In this document: positions 23,313-24,394 of the stretch, in pieces
How positions within the stretch are numbered: position 1 is the stretch's first letter
Layout: each line of letters starts with the position of its first letter
NCBI GenBank assembly: GCA_965651265.1
Contig: CBFGRV010000045.1
Span: 1-24,394 of the forward strand
Source: CBFGRV01 sp965651265
GTDB taxonomy: Bacteria; Bacteroidota; Rhodothermia; Rhodothermales; VXPQ01
Reading direction: 5' to 3'
DNA length: 24,394 bases
The notes under the pieces: model-generated
The model's input: only the letters and a program-made list of their open reading frames with translations
Told to the model about the DNA's origin: nothing
Database searches by the model: none
Position numbers and translations under genes: made by a program

Positions 23313-24394
23313 CCGGACTGGCGGCCCAGGCGCATGACCATCTCGCGCTGTCGTCCATCCCGGATGACGCCAAAGCGCACCTGATCGCCCGGCCGGAAGT
23401 CGTAGAGGCGAGCCATGACGTCGTTGTGGTCGCCGATGGCCTCGCCCTCGACGGAGACGATCACATCGTACGGCGCAAAGCCCGCCTGATCGGCCGGGGA
23501 GCCCCGGTCTACATCCCGCACCAGCACGCCGTTGGTGGATGGCAGCTCGAGCGCCTGCGCGATGCGCGGCGTGATCCCGGACACGCGCAGTCCCGTGTAA
23601 ATCGAGCGGTCCACGGAGCCCGTCGTCCGAAGTTCGTCGACGATGCGCACGACGCGGTCGGCCGGGACGGCGAATCCGATGCCCACGGACCCGCCCGTCT
23701 GGCTGTAGATGGCCGTGTTCACGCCGATGACCTCGCCCATCGCGTTGACGAGCGGCCCGCCCGAGTTGCCGCGATTGATGGCGGCATCCGTCTGAATCAT
23801 GTCGCGATAGACTCTTCCCCCGCGGGTAGATTCGAGGTCGCGACCCGTTGCGCTGACGACACCCACGGTCACGGTCGGCTCTGCGGCTTCGAAAAGGCCG
23901 AACGGGTTTCCGAGCGCGATCACCCACTCGCCGACGATCGGCGTGCCGTCGTTACTGAATTTCAGATACGGGAGCGGGTCTTCGGGCTCGACCTTGATGA
24001 GCGCAATGTCGGAGACGGGATCCGAGCCGACGAGGCGGCCCTCGAGCTGCTGGCCATCCGGGAAGGCCACGGTGATCTTGGTGGCGTTACCGGCGACGTG
24101 GTCGTTCGTGACGATGTACCCGTCGGGCGATATTACGAATCCGGATCCAAGGTTTTGGACCTCACGCTCCAGGATGCGCTCGCGGGTACGGCGGCCAAAG
24201 AAGTACTCGAACCACGGATCGGAAAAGCCGGCGAACGGATCGCGGTAGCGCACCTGTTGCACCTCGGTCACGTTGATCGAGACCACGGCGGGAGAGACCG
24301 CTTCGACGGCCCGCGTGATGGCCGTCTGACGTCCGTGCGAGATGTCGCGATTTGCGGCCTCGAGCGTGGTATCCACCCGAATAGCCGGGGGCGC
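23309..24394 (-). CDS. DegQ/HtrA-type serine protease with one PDZ domain (5' partial)
   Basis: Periplasmic trypsin-like protease of the HtrA family, which degrades or refolds damaged envelope proteins. The frame is open to the window edge, so the start and any signal or membrane anchor lie outside. Numbered from the GTG at 24376, the triad is His93 in TNDHVAG, Asp123 in SDIALIKV and Ser205 in GNSGGPL. One PDZ domain follows (about 255-350: YTGLRVSGITPRIAQAL, GVLVRDVDRGSPADQAGF). That makes it DegS-like or single-PDZ rather than two-PDZ DegP. TNDHV replaces the more common TNNHV or TNHHV. The stop overlaps the next gene as ATGA. Confidence 0.96.
   Translation of the reverse strand, partial: APPAIRVDTTLEAANRDISHGRQTAITRAVEAVSPAVVSINVTEVQQVRYRDPFAGFSDPWFEYFFGRRTRERILEREVQNLGSGFVISPDGYIVTNDHVAGNATKITVAFPDGQQLEGRLVGSDPVSDIALIKVEPEDPLPYLKFSNDGTPIVGEWVIALGNPFGLFEAAEPTVTVGVVSATGRDLESTRGGRVYRDMIQTDAAINRGNSGGPLVNAMGEVIGVNTAIYSQTGGSVGIGFAVPADRVVRIVDELRTTGSVDRSIYTGLRVSGITPRIAQALELPSTNGVLVRDVDRGSPADQAGFAPYDVIVSVEGEAIGDHNDVMARLYDFRPGDQVRFGVIRDGRQREMVMRLGRQSG

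Noticed and set aside
23313..23927. N-terminal extension of the propeller lipoprotein
   Set aside because: It overlaps the DegQ-like protease in another frame and is Arg/Gly-rich shadow sequence; the signal peptide begins at 23312.

Overview
The window is high-GC bacterial DNA and most likely comes from a Rhodothermota/Balneolota-type member of the Bacteroidota. Three things point there. There is a TonB-dependent receptor with a carboxypeptidase-regulatory N-terminal domain beside a DUF4249-like lipoprotein. There is a BtuB receptor followed by a BtuG-like surface lipoprotein. Most genes have weak or absent Shine-Dalgarno sequences, and some upstream regions resemble the Bacteroidota TTTG/TAnnTTTG promoter. 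No tRNA, rRNA, CRISPR array, transposase or phage gene was seen.

Layout, left to right. Positions 14-3490 (minus strand) hold a PLP aminotransferase, then groEL and groES. A clear intrinsic terminator follows groEL, a terminator-like hairpin lies between groES and groEL, and an imperfect CIRCE (HrcA) operator lies upstream of groES. Positions 3600-3856 are a heptanucleotide repeat tract with an inverted arm. Positions 3874-7589 (minus) hold rnc followed closely by gcvP. Positions 7695-9059 (plus) hold an aldehyde dehydrogenase of the succinate-semialdehyde type. Positions 9064-9544 (minus) hold a fluoride riboswitch in front of a crcB gene whose reading frame is broken. Positions 9640-13839 (plus) hold a cobalamin riboswitch and terminator, then btuB, a BtuG-like lipoprotein and a PIG-L deacetylase. 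Positions 13944-15613 (plus) hold a MarR regulator coupled to a YhhQ-type preQ0 transporter, then a small retropepsin-like protease. Positions 15607-16662 (minus) hold ilvE and a decayed DUF2905 remnant. Positions 16791-24394 (minus) hold two runs of overlapping genes: a DegQ/HtrA protease with a propeller lipoprotein, then an AAA+ ATPase of the magnesium-chelatase-like family, a TonB-dependent receptor, a DUF4249-like lipoprotein and a family 2 glycosyltransferase.

The most informative part is 9050-13100. Two riboswitches lie back to back and fire outward from about 600 bp: a fluoride aptamer controlling crcB on one strand, and a cobalamin aptamer controlling a btuB-btuG uptake unit on the other. 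The terminator of the cobalamin leader has its U-tract directly against the btuB start codon. The 16791-22144 run is the least explained. There an ATPase, an outer-membrane receptor, a lipoprotein and a glycosyltransferase are joined by stop/start overlaps at non-ATG starts (TTG, GTG), which suggests co-production of an envelope system not yet named.
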